NCBI GenBank assembly: GCA_001603955.1
Contig: LVAA01000019.1
Coordinates: 1 to 64,000, forward strand
DNA: 64,000 nt
Source: Syntrophobacterales bacterium Delta_02
GTDB taxonomy: Bacteria > Desulfobacterota > Syntrophorhabdia > Syntrophorhabdales > Syntrophorhabdaceae
Direction: 5' to 3'
The notes under the pieces are model-generated. The model saw only the letters and a list, made by a program, of their open reading frames with translations. It did no database searches and was not told the DNA's origin. The translations under genes were made by a program, and so were the position numbers. Shown in pieces: positions 17,626 to 26,103 of the stretch (position 1 is the first letter of the stretch; every line of letters begins with the position of its first letter).

Positions 17626-17994
17626 CTATTTCTCGGCCATCTCCAACATTCTCTTAAAGGGATACGCCGCTATCACGAGGACGAAGGTCTCCTCCTCTCT
17701 CGTGTTCGTGAGGGCGTGCGGCTCACCGGCCGGTATCCAGATCGAATCCCCTTCCTTGACCTCGCGGACCTCGTTCCCGACCTTCATGTCCCCCCCGCCC
17801 CGAAAGATCATGTATATCTCTTCCACCTCGTCGACGTGCTCCTCGATCGCGTTGCCCGGGGGCAGTACCGCGTAAGCAAGAAACTCTATTCCTTCCAGGA
17901 ACCGGCTCGTCATGATCATCCACGCCGTCGCCCCCCAGTGCGCCCTGTATCTCGTCGCCAGCACTTCAGGATCGTTGAAATTCCGGACTATCAT
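17626..17994 (-). CDS. Small cupin-domain protein
   Basis: A 122-residue single cupin (cupin_2). The metal-binding motif 1 region has EEHVDEVEEIYMIFRGGG with one His and the Glu ligand, and motif 2 is IPAGEPHALTN with the last His. The start has GGAGGAG upstream. Small cupins of this type range from sugar-binding to dioxygenase-like roles, so the function is open. The ATG overlaps by 4 bases the stop of the small upstream frame, suggesting translational coupling. Confidence 0.85.
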   Translation of the reverse strand: MIVRNFNDPEVLATRYRAHWGATAWMIMTSRFLEGIEFLAYAVLPPGNAIEEHVDEVEEIYMIFRGGGDMKVGNEVREVKEGDSIWIPAGEPHALTNTREEETFVLVIAAYPFKRMLEMAEK

Positions 17995-18293
17995 CTGACT
18001 CCTCCCCCGCCCGCGGCCGTCTTCATCGGCCCTCCGCTCAGGCGGCAACGGTCCGGGCGCCCCTGCAGGACCCCCGGATATACCTCGATCCCGCCGCTGG
18101 ACACGTGCGCTCCGGCCCCGTTCCATTCTATCTTCTTCCCGATGAGCTTCCCGAACACGTGGCAACCGGCTACCACCCGTACGTCAACCCATGGCCTCGT
18201 ACAGGGTTCGCGGAAATGACCCCGTGTCCAGCTCCTTCCTGCGCTCCCGGCCATGTCGCAGGCGTCTTCCCCGATGGCGCCGGCCAGAGGCAT
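17991..18293 (-). CDS. Small unrecognised protein coupled to the cupin gene
   Basis: A 100-residue frame starting MPLAGAIGEDACDMAG with AGGAGGAG immediately upstream. It ends in an ATGA overlap with the cupin start. A good sigma-70 promoter on the same strand lies 56 bases upstream. The protein has four cysteines and several Trp/His residues and resembles no family I know. The promoter, the ribosome binding site and the overlap argue for a real gene; the high GC content weakens that, since GC-rich DNA keeps frames open by chance. Confidence 0.42.
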   Translation of the reverse strand: MPLAGAIGEDACDMAGSAGRSWTRGHFREPCTRPWVDVRVVAGCHVFGKLIGKKIEWNGAGAHVSSGGIEVYPGVLQGRPDRCRLSGGPMKTAAGGGGVR

Positions 18294-18348
18294 CTCCTCC
18301 TCATCGCCTCGTCATCGAGCGTCCTCTCTCATGTTCCCGATTTTCTCC

Positions 18349-18377
18349 ATTATGAAGAGATGTCCCTTCAAAGTCAA
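18349..18377 (-). promoter_or_regulatory. Putative sigma-70 promoter for the small frame and cupin
   Basis: On the minus strand, TTGACT (18372-18377), a 17-base spacer and CATAAT (18349-18354). It is divergent from, and about 33 bases away from, the plus-strand promoter of the aminotransferase operon. Confidence 0.6.
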
Positions 18378-18409
18378 TGTATTTCATTGCATGCGGCACC
18401 CGCATTCCG

Positions 18410-18439
18410 TTGACACGCACCGCTGCGTTCTGGTACATT
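18410..18439 (+). promoter_or_regulatory. Putative sigma-70 promoter for the aminotransferase operon
   Basis: TTGACA at 18410-18415, an 18-base spacer and TACATT at 18434-18439, about 50 bases before the aminotransferase start. The -35 is a perfect consensus match. Confidence 0.6.
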
Positions 18440-18490
18440 TCCTTAGCGTGAGTCTGTTATATGTCGGGGGACACGGATGAGGCACACATC

Positions 18491-19648
18491 ATGAACATCT
18501 CCAGAAGGGCCAGCGAGATATCCCCCTTCTATGTCATGGAGCTCCTCGAGAAGGCCCGCCTGATGGAGGCTGACGGACACAGTGTCATCCACATGGAGGT
18601 CGGTGAGCCCGGCTTTGAGACGCCGGGCGCAATAAAACAGGAAGCCCTCCGCGCACTTAATGACGGCAAGACCTTTTACACTCACAGCCTCGGCATCCCC
18701 GAACTCAGGGAGGCCGTCTCCCGTCACTACCGCGACCGCTTCCGCCTTGACGTTTCCCCCGCGCGGGTGATCATTACCAACGGCTCGTCGGGCGCCTTCA
18801 TCCTCCTCTTCGCGGCGCTGCTCGAACGGGGACGGACCCTTGCCATAGCCGACCCCGGGTATCCCTGTTATCGGAACATCGCCCTCCTCACGGACTGCAC
18901 CGTGCGCCGCCTCCCCGTTTCGCCTGACAGCAACTACGAGGTCCTCCCCGACCAGCTCCGCGGCCCTCCGGCGATCGACGCCCTTGTCGTTGCCAACCCC
19001 TCGAACCCGACGGGGACCATCTACCGTGCCGGGGCCCTGCAGGCCCTTCACGAGCAGCTGTCCGCGCGCGGCGGCGTCCTTGTCGTCGACGAAATATACT
19101 CCGGTCTCGTCTACGACGCCCCGTTCGCTTCCAGCATCTCCATCTCCGAGGACATCGTCGTCGTAAGCGGCTTTTCCAAGGCCTTCGCAATGACAGGGTG
19201 GCGCCTCGGCTGGATGGTGGTTCCCCCTGGTCTCGTTCGCCCCATCCAGAAACTTGCGCAGAACCTCTTCATCGCGCCGCCCTCCATTTCCCAGTACGCC
19301 GCCCTGGCGGCCTTTGACGATGCCGACGGCCTCGCCCGCATGTGCGGTCTTTACAGGGAAAGAAGGGATTTCCTCGTGCCCCGCCTTCGCGGCCTGGGGT
19401 TCGACGTTCCCGTGAAACCTGACGGCGCTTTTTACATCTACGCCGGTATCGAACGCTTCGGGATGGACAGCATGCTCTTCGTCGAAAGGGCGCTTGCCGA
19501 GGCAAGGGTCGCCATTACACCGGGGTACGATTTTGGCAGTTTCCGGGCCGCCTCTCACGTCCGCTTCTCCTACGCCGACAGGTTGGAGAACCTGGTGGAG
19601 GGCTGCGACAGGCTCGAAAGGTGGCTTCAAGGCCGCGAGGGTTCTTGA
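18491..19648 (+). CDS. Class I/II PLP-dependent aminotransferase
   Basis: A 385-residue fold-type I aminotransferase. It has the substrate/phosphate loop NGSSGAF, NPSNPTGTIY, DEIYSGLVYD and the PLP-lysine motif SGFSKAFAMTGWRLGW, plus the late Arg for the substrate carboxylate near HVRFSYA. It resembles aspartate/alanine-type or LL-DAP-like aminotransferases; specificity cannot be fixed. I chose the ATG at 18491 (MNISRRASEIS, with GAGG upstream) over one at 18461. It leads a plus-strand group containing HDOD, GGDEF and deacetylase genes. Confidence 0.9.
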   Translation: MNISRRASEISPFYVMELLEKARLMEADGHSVIHMEVGEPGFETPGAIKQEALRALNDGKTFYTHSLGIPELREAVSRHYRDRFRLDVSPARVIITNGSSGAFILLFAALLERGRTLAIADPGYPCYRNIALLTDCTVRRLPVSPDSNYEVLPDQLRGPPAIDALVVANPSNPTGTIYRAGALQALHEQLSARGGVLVVDEIYSGLVYDAPFASSISISEDIVVVSGFSKAFAMTGWRLGWMVVPPGLVRPIQKLAQNLFIAPPSISQYAALAAFDDADGLARMCGLYRERRDFLVPRLRGLGFDVPVKPDGAFYIYAGIERFGMDSMLFVERALAEARVAITPGYDFGSFRAASHVRFSYADRLENLVEGCDRLERWLQGREGS

Positions 19649-19710
19649 GCCCGGCACCCGGGTATTACGTTTTTCGGCTTCCGGCCGATATTACATAAAG
19701 GAGGATTGCT

Positions 19711-20007
19711 GTGCCCAAGATCGCACCCGATATTCTCGAACCCGGGATGAAGACAGCCAGGCCCGTTGTGAACACCAGCGGTATGGTCCTTCTTGGAGAG
19801 AACACCGAGCTTACCCCGGAGCTCATCAACCGGATACGGAACATGCAAGTGGACGGGGTATGGATCCAGGGCCTTTCGAAACCGTCCCTTCCGATGGAAA
19901 CGGCCCTCGCGGAACTCGACAGGCGCTTCCGTCTCGTCACCGGCCAACCCCACATGGATATCATCAGGAAGGCGGTCCGAAAACACATCGAGGGCCTCTA
20001 TGAATAG
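19711..20007 (+). CDS. Small protein preceding an HDOD gene
   Basis: A 98-residue protein starting at a GTG with a strong GGAGG site. DILEPGMKTARPVVNTSGMVLLGENTELTPELINRIRNM is the short beta-rich motif (gain-access/keep-open phrase ending in a helix and DGVWIQ) often found in front of HD-GYP and HDOD signalling modules. There is no catalytic signature. It overlaps the HDOD gene by 8 bases, so it probably works with it, perhaps as a detached accessory domain. The function is inferred only from context. Confidence 0.75.
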   Translation: MPKIAPDILEPGMKTARPVVNTSGMVLLGENTELTPELINRIRNMQVDGVWIQGLSKPSLPMETALAELDRRFRLVTGQPHMDIIRKAVRKHIEGLYE

Positions 20008-20836
20008 CATCGATGTCAGGGTAGTCAGGGAAAAGATCGAGCACGTGAACGCCCTTCCCACCATTCCCAAGGTCCTCAACAGGCTTCTCGCGCTCATCGA
20101 GAACCCGCGGGTGTCCCTCAACGAGATCTCAAGCTTCATCTCCTCCGACCCCGCCCTCACCACGAAAGTGCTCAGAATGGTCAACTCCCCGGTGTACGGT
20201 TTTCCCGGAAGGATCTCCTCCGTGAACCAGGCGGTCATCCTCCTCGGGCTCACCGTCGTGAAGGGCCTCCTGCTCGGCGTCTCCGTCTTTGAGCTGATGC
20301 AGAAGACCATGATCGGGCTCTGGGAGCACTCCATCGGGACGGCCCTCTTTTCACGCTTGATCGCCCTGCGCACGGGCCACAAGGAGCCCGACGAGGTGTC
20401 CGTCGACGGCCTTCTCCACGATATCGGCAAGGTCTTCCTCGTACTCCAGTTCCCCGACGAATATCAGCGGGCCCTGACACAGACGAAAGACGACGGCATC
20501 ATCATCCACGAGGCCGAGAAGAACCAGTTCAGCACCACGCACGCCAGCGTGGGCAGCTGGATGGCCAGGAAGTGGCGTTTCCCGGCAAAGCTCATCGATG
20601 TGATAGAATACCACCACAAGCCTCACCTCACGAAGAACACCCCCGTCGAGTCCGCCATCGTCCACATTGCCGACATCCTCGTGCGCGCCCGGGGTTTCGG
20701 TTTTCCCGGCGACGATCTCATGACGCCCGTCCAGCCCGAGGCATGGGAACTCCTCGGGCTCACCGAGAAGGACATCCTCCAGATTCTCGGGGAGGCTGAA
20801 GACTCCCTGCAGATCACGGAAGACCTGACCTTATGA
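20000..20836 (+). CDS. HDOD-domain signalling protein
   Basis: A 278-residue protein. The HDOD landmark LPTIPKVLNRLLALIENP starts at about residue 18, followed by ISSDPALTTKVLRMVNSPVY, GLLHDIGKVFL and IEYHHKPHL. HDOD proteins are non-catalytic or weakly catalytic relatives of HD-GYP phosphodiesterases that act in signalling. The ATG at 20000 lies inside the previous gene's last codons. The stop overlaps the GGDEF gene start by ATGA, so three signalling genes are translated as a coupled set. Confidence 0.9.
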   Translation: MNSIDVRVVREKIEHVNALPTIPKVLNRLLALIENPRVSLNEISSFISSDPALTTKVLRMVNSPVYGFPGRISSVNQAVILLGLTVVKGLLLGVSVFELMQKTMIGLWEHSIGTALFSRLIALRTGHKEPDEVSVDGLLHDIGKVFLVLQFPDEYQRALTQTKDDGIIIHEAEKNQFSTTHASVGSWMARKWRFPAKLIDVIEYHHKPHLTKNTPVESAIVHIADILVRARGFGFPGDDLMTPVQPEAWELLGLTEKDILQILGEAEDSLQITEDLTL

Positions 20837-21768
20837 ACGAGAAGAAGACCATTGTCGTCATATCGCAGGACGTTGTTCTCTCGGGGATACTGGACCGCAT
20901 CCTCTCCCGTGAGTATGGTGTCTTCCTCTTCAGGAACATTCAGTCAGCCATCGACTACATCTATAACTCGCCGCCGAACCTGATCATCCTCGACACCTCG
21001 GAAGAGGACATCTACTCCATGGATGTCATAAACAACCTCAAGAGCGATCCCATCTTCTACCAGTTGCCCGTTCTCGTCGTTATCGACAATATCCCCAGCG
21101 TTCCCGCTTGGAAAAACCTTTTCATTGAAGACTACCTGAAAAGGGGCGATATCGAGCAGGAAGGCATCATCCGCGTCTCCTTGGCGATACTGCGCTCGGA
21201 GCGCATCGTGGAGGTGAACCCCCTTACCAAGCTGCCGGGAAATATCTCCATAAGCAGGCAGATACAGGCGAGGATAGAGAATGGCGACATCTTTGCCCTT
21301 GCCTATGCCGACCTTGATCACTTCAAGCCTTTCAATGACCACTACGGCTTCACCCGCGGGGACGAGGTGATACGCATAACGGGCAGGCTCATCCTCAACA
21401 TCGTCAAGAGCAAGGACCCCCAGAACGCCTTTGTCGGACACATAGGCGGCGACGATTTCGTTTTCATAACATCCGTCGACGTCGTCGAGGACGCCTGCAC
21501 CGATATCATCGACGCCTTCGACAGGATCACCCCCACCCTGTACGACAAGAAGGACAGGGACGCGGGCTTCATCGACACCCTCGACCGCCAGGGCAATACG
21601 AGGAAGTTCCCCATGACCGCTCTTTCCATAGGCATCGCCACCAACAAGACGCGTTCTTTCACCCACTTCGGGGAGATGACCGAGGTGGCCTCTGAAATGA
21701 AGAAACTCGCAAAACAGTCCTGGGGAAGCTGTTACCTTTCCGACCGCCGCGGCGCCAATCCGGCTTAA
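20833..21768 (+). CDS. REC-GGDEF protein, probable diguanylate cyclase
   Basis: A 311-residue protein. An N-terminal receiver-like domain (1-120) keeps the phosphoacceptor (LIILDTSEED, Asp54) but has few other strict REC residues. The GGDEF domain (about 125-305) has NPLTKLPGN, ADLDHFKPFNDHYGF and the active-site loop GGDDF at 205-209. No RxxD inhibitory site precedes the loop. It probably makes c-di-GMP, which the two PilZ proteins in the window could bind; that link is inferred. The start overlaps the HDOD stop by 4 bases. Confidence 0.88.
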   Translation: MNEKKTIVVISQDVVLSGILDRILSREYGVFLFRNIQSAIDYIYNSPPNLIILDTSEEDIYSMDVINNLKSDPIFYQLPVLVVIDNIPSVPAWKNLFIEDYLKRGDIEQEGIIRVSLAILRSERIVEVNPLTKLPGNISISRQIQARIENGDIFALAYADLDHFKPFNDHYGFTRGDEVIRITGRLILNIVKSKDPQNAFVGHIGGDDFVFITSVDVVEDACTDIIDAFDRITPTLYDKKDRDAGFIDTLDRQGNTRKFPMTALSIGIATNKTRSFTHFGEMTEVASEMKKLAKQSWGSCYLSDRRGANPA

Positions 21769-21840
21769 ACCCTGATTCCCCTTGCCCAACCCGGCGATCT
21801 GGAGTAAAACCTTCCCTGAGATCACCAATCGGGGGCGCAC

Positions 21841-22869
21841 ATGGTCGGCATCATCAAAGATCCTCTCTATCTCGAGCATGACCCGGGCGACTACCACCCG
21901 GAGAGCCCGGAGCGCCTGAGGCACGTCTATTCCATGCTGCCCTCCATTGACGGCGACGAGGTCCTCTATGTGGCGCCGCGCACCGCGACCCACGAGGTGG
22001 TCGCTCTCGTCCACGACATCTCCTACGTCGAGAGCATCGCCAGCACCGAGGGGTGTGTTGCCTGGCTCGACCCCGACACGTCCACCTCACCCCGGACCTA
22101 CGAGGTCTCCCTCCTCGCCGCGGGTGGGTGCCTCAGCCTCGCCGATTCCATCCTCTCCGGCGCGGTCCAAAGTGGCTTCGCCCTCATCCGGCCTCCCGGC
22201 CATCACGCCGAAACGTCGCGGGCCAAGGGTTTCTGCATTTTCAATAATATAGCCGTCGCCGCCCGTTACCTGCAGACCGTGCACGGCATCGGCAGGGTCC
22301 TCATCGCCGACTTCGACCTCCACCACGGGAACGGAACGCAGCACACTTTCTATTCCGACCCTTCCGTTCTGTACTTCTCGACCCATCAGTTCCCCTATTA
22401 CCCGGGCACCGGCTGGTACCAGGAGACCGGACAGGGCAAGGGTGCCGGTTACACCATCAACGTGCCCATGCCTTACGGCATGAATGACGATGACTATCTT
22501 TTTGTTTTCCGGGAGGTGCTCCTGCCCATCGCCGACCTTTTCGAGCCCGACATGGTTCTCGTCTCGGCGGGGTTCGATGCGTACTGCAACGACCCTCTGG
22601 GAGGCATGTCCGTCACGGAGGGCGGCTACTCCGCCATGACGGAGATGCTCCTCGGTATCGCCCGAAGATGGTGCCGCTCCATGGCGCTCTTCGCGTTGGA
22701 AGGGGGGTATGACGCCGCGGGCCTCGCCCGCTCAGTGAAGGCGGTGATAACTACGATGAAGGGGGATCCTGCTTTTGAACACGCCGGCAAAGGCCAACCT
22801 TCTGCGGCAGTCCTGGAGGTTGTGACCAATGTGAAACGGATCCTGGGTCCCTTTTGGGGAAAGCTCTAG
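21841..22869 (+). CDS. Histone-deacetylase/AcuC-family amidohydrolase
   Basis: A 342-residue arginase/deacetylase-fold protein. The zinc-dependent deacetylase residues are present: RPPGHHAE (His-His pair), GFCIFNN, ADFDLHHGNGTQ (Asp and His metal ligands), SAGFDA and the late Tyr/Gly loop LEGGYD. Bacterial members act on acetylated proteins, acetylpolyamines or acetoin-pathway targets; which applies here is unknown. It closes the aminotransferase-signalling group. Its TAG stop overlaps the convergent HU/IHF stop in the 4-base sequence CTAG. Confidence 0.92.
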   Translation: MVGIIKDPLYLEHDPGDYHPESPERLRHVYSMLPSIDGDEVLYVAPRTATHEVVALVHDISYVESIASTEGCVAWLDPDTSTSPRTYEVSLLAAGGCLSLADSILSGAVQSGFALIRPPGHHAETSRAKGFCIFNNIAVAARYLQTVHGIGRVLIADFDLHHGNGTQHTFYSDPSVLYFSTHQFPYYPGTGWYQETGQGKGAGYTINVPMPYGMNDDDYLFVFREVLLPIADLFEPDMVLVSAGFDAYCNDPLGGMSVTEGGYSAMTEMLLGIARRWCRSMALFALEGGYDAAGLARSVKAVITTMKGDPAFEHAGKGQPSAAVLEVVTNVKRILGPFWGKL

Positions 22870-23150
22870 TTTTCCTCCTTCCAGACCATTTCTTTCAGTT
22901 CTTTTCCGACCTTGAAGTAGGGAAGTCTCTTGGGCTCGACCTGAACGGTCTCGCCGCTCTTCGGATTCCTGCCCCTGTACGCCTTGTATTCCCTCAGAGT
23001 GAAGCTGCCGAAACCGCGTATCTCCACGCGCTCATTGTTGATGATGGCCTTCTTGATGCTGTCGATGATCGTGTCCACGGCGATCTTCGCTATTTTCTGG
23101 TTCACGTTTATATCTGCGGCGAGCTTGTTGATTATATCCATCTTGTTCAT
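22866..23150 (-). CDS. HU/IHF-family DNA-binding protein
   Basis: A 94-residue DNABII protein. MNKMDIINKLAADI, then RVEIRGFGSFTLREYKA and RGRNPKSGETVQVEPK carry the beta-arm with the conserved Pro-containing tip. The C-terminal half (KRLPYFKVGKELKEMV) is longer and more IHF-beta-like than classic HU. It bends DNA in the nucleoid. The start is the ATG at 23150 behind AAGGAGGGG. It follows purQ by 18 bases in a run beginning with cytochrome c, an unusual setting. Confidence 0.93.
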   Translation of the reverse strand: MNKMDIINKLAADINVNQKIAKIAVDTIIDSIKKAIINNERVEIRGFGSFTLREYKAYRGRNPKSGETVQVEPKRLPYFKVGKELKEMVWKEEN

Positions 23151-23168
23151 GGACAACCCCTCCTTAAA

Positions 23169-23987
23169 TCAGCTTTCTGAAATATATTTACAGGCGTTCC
23201 TGAAGATCTTAAGCCCGTCTCCTTCGTCCGGAACCTCTTCCCGCGTCCAGCGGGGATGCTGCGTGCGATACACAAAGGCCTCCGGGTGCGGCATGAGCCC
23301 GAAGACCCTTCCCGTATCGTCACAGATGGCGGCAATGGCTTCCATCGAACCGTTCGGGTTATCGGGATAGCTCATCGTCACCTCACCGGCGGCGTCGGCA
23401 TATTGCAGGACGATGTTGCCCCCCCTTTTCATGGCCGAGAGGTTCTCCGTCGAATCGACGATGCACTTGCCTTCACCATGTCGCACAGGGAGATAAATTT
23501 TATCCATATCGTTCGTAAATATGCAATGAGAAAATCGATTTGCCTTCAGATAGACCCAGCGGTCCTCGAACCGCCCCAGGTCGTTTGCCGTCAGGGTGGC
23601 GGACTGCCTCCCATATGTCTTTCCCAGCGCCGGCAGGAGACCCGTCTTGACGAGGAGCTGGAAGCCGTTGCAGATCCCCATGATGACCTTCCCCTCCTCG
23701 ATGAATTTCACGAGCTCGTCGAGGAAGCGCCTCCCCGTGTCCGCCATTTTCTGATATTTCCACTTCACGGCCTGCGCCTTTGCCGAACCCAGGTCGTCCC
23801 CGTCAAGGAAACCCCCGGGGAAATTGATGAAGCTGTACCTGTGGATCAGTCCCGGGCGCTCGACAAACTCATCGATGTGGACAAGCTCCGGCTCGAAGCC
23901 CGCCAGCCGGTTAGCGTACGCCGTCTCGTTCTCGCAATTGATCCCGTTGCCGAATACCACAAGGCTCTTTGGTCTTTTTCGTATCAT
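23169..23987 (-). CDS. purQ: Phosphoribosylformylglycinamidine synthase, glutaminase subunit
   Basis: A 272-residue class I glutamine amidotransferase. The nucleophile elbow is MGICNGFQLL and the His/Glu pair is GLMPHPEAF. The FPGGFLDGDDLGSA stretch and the length match the longer PurQ type (GATase_5). It supplies ammonia to PurL for FGAM formation in purine synthesis. Its start overlaps the ccsA stop by 4 bases; no other purine gene is adjacent. Confidence 0.88.
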   Translation of the reverse strand: MIRKRPKSLVVFGNGINCENETAYANRLAGFEPELVHIDEFVERPGLIHRYSFINFPGGFLDGDDLGSAKAQAVKWKYQKMADTGRRFLDELVKFIEEGKVIMGICNGFQLLVKTGLLPALGKTYGRQSATLTANDLGRFEDRWVYLKANRFSHCIFTNDMDKIYLPVRHGEGKCIVDSTENLSAMKRGGNIVLQYADAAGEVTMSYPDNPNGSMEAIAAICDDTGRVFGLMPHPEAFVYRTQHPRWTREEVPDEGDGLKIFRNACKYISES

Positions 23988-24796
23988 GTCGCGTAACTGT
24001 GCAATCCCACAAGGAAAAAGTTAACCCCGAAATAGGTCATGACAACGCTCATGAAACCGGCGATTGACAGGACCGCCGTCCTTTTACCTCTCCAGCCCCC
24101 GGCGAAGCGCAAATGAAGGATCAGGGCATAGACGATCCAGGTTATAAGCGACCATGTTTCCTTCGGGTCCCAACTCCAGTATGACCCCCACGCATAATGG
24201 GCCCACACGGCTCCCGTTAGTATACCAGATGTCAGCATGGAAAAGCCAATAATAATGCTCCTGTAATTGATATCCTCCAGGGTCTGACCCGGCGGAACCA
24301 CCCCCCGGGACTGGAAGAAGTAAAGCCCTCCGCATGTAAAAGACACCAGGAATGCGGCGTAGGCCACGAAACAGGTGATGACGTGAACGTGCAGCCAGTT
24401 GCTCTGCAGGGCCGGAATCAGGGGCTGGATGCCCCGTTCGACCCCGGGGGAGAGCGAGGCGTACGCCATGAGCGCCAGTGAAGCGGTCATCGCCGTGAAG
24501 GTTATGACCGGGTACAGCCTCTTTCTCATGACGATCACGAGAAGGCTTATTGACCAGGAAAAGAATATCAGGGACTCGTAATAGTTCGACAACGGGGCGT
24601 GCCCCATCCCCAGCCGGTACGAATCCACCCAGCGCAGGCCGATACCCCCGGCCTGGATGGCGAAGGTCGCCACGAGACAATACCAGGCGATCCTGAGGAT
24701 CCCCTTCTTTCCCACGGCAAAATACAGGACGTAAAGAAAGAACAGGGCGAGATAGAGTATCGTTGAGATCCCGAGGATCGTGTCGTGGGTGATCAT
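23984..24796 (-). CDS. ccsA: Cytochrome c biogenesis protein CcsA/ResC (System II)
   Basis: A 270-residue membrane protein with about eight hydrophobic segments. It has the tryptophan-rich haem-handling WWD motif (WGSYWSWDPKETWSL) near the C-terminus, and flanking histidines (WLHVHVITC). With ResB it forms the System II synthase that exports haem and attaches it to CxxCH motifs outside the membrane. The start overlaps the resB stop by 4 bases. Confidence 0.93.
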   Translation of the reverse strand: MITHDTILGISTILYLALFFLYVLYFAVGKKGILRIAWYCLVATFAIQAGGIGLRWVDSYRLGMGHAPLSNYYESLIFFSWSISLLVIVMRKRLYPVITFTAMTASLALMAYASLSPGVERGIQPLIPALQSNWLHVHVITCFVAYAAFLVSFTCGGLYFFQSRGVVPPGQTLEDINYRSIIIGFSMLTSGILTGAVWAHYAWGSYWSWDPKETWSLITWIVYALILHLRFAGGWRGKRTAVLSIAGFMSVVMTYFGVNFFLVGLHSYAT

Positions 24797-26103
24797 GCGA
24801 GATCCTTTGAAAGCCTGCTCAGTTCCTCGAGAAACCCCTCCCTGTTCCTCGACGCGATGCCGGCCACTCGTACCAGGTCATCTTCGCTGAGGACGTATAT
24901 CCTCCGGTGAAAAGTGAAGAAGTTTATGTAAAGCCCGGCAAGCATGAGACCGAAGCCCACGAGCACCACCGGAACACCGGGGTCGCGGGTCATCTCGAGA
25001 CCCGTGTAATATCCGCCCGTTATCCCCTCGAGGGAAATGCGCGACCCCTGTATGACCCGCGTCCTCATCCTTTCAACGTCCTTCAGGAACCAGAGCGTCT
25101 TCGGCTCTTCGCCGTCCATGTAGGCAACCATTACTCCAGGACCGAAATCATGGACCTGGGGAGCGTACCGCATCACCATGAAGGGTGTCTCACCCGCCTT
25201 CCCGACCTGCTGTTCCGCGAGGACCATCTCCCTGCCGTTCACCCGGAAGGTGTAGCTGTTCGATGCCCCGTAACTTGACTGGTAAAGCCTGACCCCCTTG
25301 TAGGAAAAGGGCTGGTTGACCTTGATCCTGCCCTCTTTCAGGACCTTTCCGGCATCGTCCACGACCTCGATGTCGCTTGCGTACTCCTTCGGCTGTCCCC
25401 CGGGGTAGAACGTGACGTTGAAATCCTTGCATCTCACAGTGAAACCGAGTGGTACGGGCGGCCGCTCCTGTTCGCGGGACACGGCGGCGTGTGCCGCCTC
25501 GCCCACGCGCAGGATGATGAAGCCCCTGTCGCCGCCGATGAGCCCGATGAGCCCCCCGAGAAGCACGACGAGGACACTTGCGTGGATGACGATGACCCCG
25601 TATCGCGCAAGAGACCCTTTCTCATAGAGTGCGGTCGTCTCTGACAGCTGCTTCTTCCGGTACGAGGAGGCCCCGAGGCGGCGAGAGATCTCGGCCAGCC
25701 TTTCCAGGCCGGCGGTGAAGCCGGAGCCCGCGGCCACGAGCGCCCTCACGTCGGGGGTGTTCTTTGCCGTCCGCTTCTTTTCCCCCGCAAGGCGTCCTAT
25801 CCGCCTCACCGTGCACGCGACGAGGTTGATCGCGAAAAGGGCAAGGAGAAAGTAGAACCACGGGGAGTGGTAGGCGTCGTCAAAACCGAAAAGCTTGATG
25901 AAGTGATACGTCTTCGCGCTGTAGAGGGAGAGGTACTCCTCCTCCGTCCCCCCTTGCTTTATGACGCTTCCCAGGATCGATGTCGCCGCGATGAACGACA
26001 GGACCATGATCCCGAGGCGCACCGACGCGAGGGACTGGAAGAAAGAGGCTGCCCGTGAGGTTGGCGCGGTTTGTCCTGCTCTATTGCTTTTTGTGGCAGT
26101 CAT
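24793..26103 (-). CDS. resB: Cytochrome c biogenesis protein ResB/CcsB (System II)
   Basis: A 436-residue ResB-family protein. Three membrane helices lie near residues 25-50, 82-103 and 160-190, then a large extracytoplasmic domain (LYQSSYGASNSYTF) and a last helix at about 375-395 (VVLVGFGLMLAGLYI). It is the partner of CcsA in apocytochrome reduction and haem ligation. The start overlaps the end of the cytochrome c gene by 23 bases, so catalyst and client are translated together. Confidence 0.92.
   Translation of the reverse strand: MTATKSNRAGQTAPTSRAASFFQSLASVRLGIMVLSFIAATSILGSVIKQGGTEEEYLSLYSAKTYHFIKLFGFDDAYHSPWFYFLLALFAINLVACTVRRIGRLAGEKKRTAKNTPDVRALVAAGSGFTAGLERLAEISRRLGASSYRKKQLSETTALYEKGSLARYGVIVIHASVLVVLLGGLIGLIGGDRGFIILRVGEAAHAAVSREQERPPVPLGFTVRCKDFNVTFYPGGQPKEYASDIEVVDDAGKVLKEGRIKVNQPFSYKGVRLYQSSYGASNSYTFRVNGREMVLAEQQVGKAGETPFMVMRYAPQVHDFGPGVMVAYMDGEEPKTLWFLKDVERMRTRVIQGSRISLEGITGGYYTGLEMTRDPGVPVVLVGFGLMLAGLYINFFTFHRRIYVLSEDDLVRVAGIASRNREGFLEELSRLSKDLA

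Noticed and set aside
18461..18491. Upstream ATG at 18461 as the aminotransferase start
   Set aside because: It lacks a ribosome binding site, while the ATG at 18491 has GAGG at a good distance and begins with the usual family sequence.
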